Shown here: positions 6,171 through 6,876 of the stretch, piece by piece
How positions within the stretch are numbered: position 1 is the stretch's first letter
Layout of the letters: every line of letters begins with the position of its first letter
NCBI GenBank assembly: GCA_024644185.1
Contig: JAHELM010000132.1
Span: 1 to 6,876, forward strand
Direction of reading: 5' to 3'
Source of the DNA: Rhodospirillales bacterium
Lineage (GTDB): Bacteria; Pseudomonadota; Alphaproteobacteria; UBA8366; JADFVY01
Length of the DNA stretch: 6,876 bases
The notes under the pieces: generated by a model
Databases searched by the model: none
Seen by the model: the letters and a program-made list of their open reading frames with translations, nothing else
What the model was told of the DNA's origin: nothing
Made by a program: the position numbers and the translations under genes

Positions 6171-6810
6171 GCCGGTACTGGCGATCGACGATCTGGCGGT
6201 GGCACATGGCACCGTCCGCGCGGTGGAGGGCGCCAGCCTGACCGTCGCCGCCGGCGAGATCGTCGCTCTGGTGGGCGACAACGGTTCCGGCAAGTCGAGC
6301 CTGCTGAACACCGTGATCGGCCTGATTCCCGCCATGGCCGGCACCATCCGCCTGAATGGAGAGCCGCTGGCCGGCTTGCCGCCGGTCGACCGGGCACGGC
6401 GCGGCATCGGCTATGTACCCGAGGGGCGCCGCGTGTTTCCCGGCATGACGGCCGAGGAGAACCTGCTGGTCGCCAGCCGCGACGGCGCGGCGCGGCGCAG
6501 CGCCCGCGCGAGCGAGATGTATGGACTGTTCCCGCAACTCGCCGCCCGTCGGCACGCGCCGGCGTGGCAGCTGTCGGGCGGCGAACAACAGATGCTGGCC
6601 GTCGCGCGGGCGCTGATGGGGCGTCCGCGCCTGCTGCTGGTCGACGAGCCGACGCTGGGCCTCTCGCCGGCGGTTGCGGCGGCGGTGATCGCCACGCTGC
6701 GCGGCATAGCCCGGTCCGGCGGCGCCATCCTGCTGGCCGAGCAGGACCGCCGCTCTGCCGAAGCCATCGCCGACCGTATCCTGCCGATGCGCCTCGGGCG
6801 GATCGGGTGA
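6163..6810 (+). CDS. LivF-type ATP-binding subunit, short C-terminus
   Basis: A 215-residue ABC ATPase that would pair with the LivG half of the fusion to power import at the inner face of the membrane. Motifs are Walker A GDNGSGKSS (38-46), the LivF-typical GIGYVPEGRRVFPGMTAEENL (81-101), signature LSGGEQQ (137-143), Walker B LLLVDEP (157-163) with catalytic Glu162, and LLAEQDRRSAEAIADR (190-205). The latter has Gln in place of the usual switch His, as is normal for LivF proteins. It ends right after RLGRIG, about 20 residues earlier than typical LivF proteins, which continue with a short G-x-x-x-eLl-x-x-x-x-v-x-x-x-YLG tail. A terminator hairpin begins 19 bases after the stop, so this looks like a genuine short end and not a frameshift. 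The ATG at 6163 overlaps the previous gene by 8 bases and has a strong ribosome binding site, GGGAGGGG (6152-6159). Confidence 0.92.
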   Translation: MAEPVLAIDDLAVAHGTVRAVEGASLTVAAGEIVALVGDNGSGKSSLLNTVIGLIPAMAGTIRLNGEPLAGLPPVDRARRGIGYVPEGRRVFPGMTAEENLLVASRDGAARRSARASEMYGLFPQLAARRHAPAWQLSGGEQQMLAVARALMGRPRLLLVDEPTLGLSPAVAAAVIATLRGIARSGGAILLAEQDRRSAEAIADRILPMRLGRIG

Positions 6811-6829
6811 TTCCAGCCCCTGCACGAAA

Positions 6830-6857
6830 GAAGGGCGGCCCGCCGTGGCCGCCCTTC
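6830..6857 (+). terminator. Intrinsic terminator of the transporter operon, possibly bidirectional
   Basis: GAAGGGCGGCC (6830-6840) and GGCCGCCCTTC (6847-6857) form a perfect 11-bp GC-rich stem around the 6-base loop CGCCGT, starting 19 bases after the last stop codon. The downstream GTCTTCATC is only moderately T-rich. On the minus strand the hairpin is followed by TTTCG, so it could also stop transcription coming from the right. Its position and stem quality make the call strong despite the poor T-tract. Confidence 0.85.
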
Positions 6858-6876
6858 GTCTTCATCGACGGATTTC

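Noticed and set aside
4227..6407. Minus-strand open frame of 726 codons opposite the LivM-LivG and LivF-type genes
   Set aside because: It is antisense to genes with unmistakable ABC transporter motifs. Its product is rich in Arg, Gln, Gly and Pro without any recognisable domain, a typical high-GC artefact.

Overview
The window is a high-GC bacterial chromosome segment. Codons end strongly in G or C, genes are tightly packed, and family resemblance points to an alphaproteobacterium, perhaps Rhodospirillales-like. That assignment is inferred from composition and style, because no marker gene is present.

Layout: (a) 1-1232, plus strand: the 3' end of an unrecognised helical protein, followed by an unrecognised lipoprotein with a hydrophobic C-terminal tail. 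(b) 1242-2189, minus strand: an integral membrane protein of the lysylphosphatidylglycerol synthase TM / flippase-like family (UPF0104), convergent with the lipoprotein. (c) 2190-2409: a divergent intergenic region of 220 bases. It holds a perfect 7-bp inverted repeat, a candidate promoter with a consensus TTGACA, and a clear TPP (thiamine pyrophosphate) riboswitch. (d) 2410-6810, plus strand: a compact four-gene operon for a complete ABC importer of the branched-chain amino acid (HAAT/Liv) type, in the order periplasmic binding protein, LivH-type permease, LivM-LivG fusion, LivF-type ATPase. A GC-rich hairpin terminator follows at 6830-6857.

The main point is the pairing of (c) and (d). A Liv-type transporter is normally annotated as importing branched-chain amino acids, amides or urea. 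Here the whole operon sits directly behind a TPP aptamer, and the ribosome binding site of its first gene is built into the conserved 3' end of that aptamer. The simplest reading is that thiamine pyrophosphate shuts off translation of the importer, so its cargo is probably thiamine, a thiamine precursor (pyrimidine or thiazole moiety) or a breakdown product. A default annotation of branched-chain amino acid transporter would then be wrong. The regulation is read directly from sequence, while the cargo is inference.

The parts would work together as follows. The secreted binding protein captures the ligand in the periplasm. The LivH-type protein and the N-terminal half of the fusion form the heterodimeric membrane channel. 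The C-terminal half of the fusion and the LivF-type protein form the ATPase pair. The 4-nt and 8-nt overlaps at the last two junctions suggest translational coupling, so riboswitch control of the first gene may spread down the operon.
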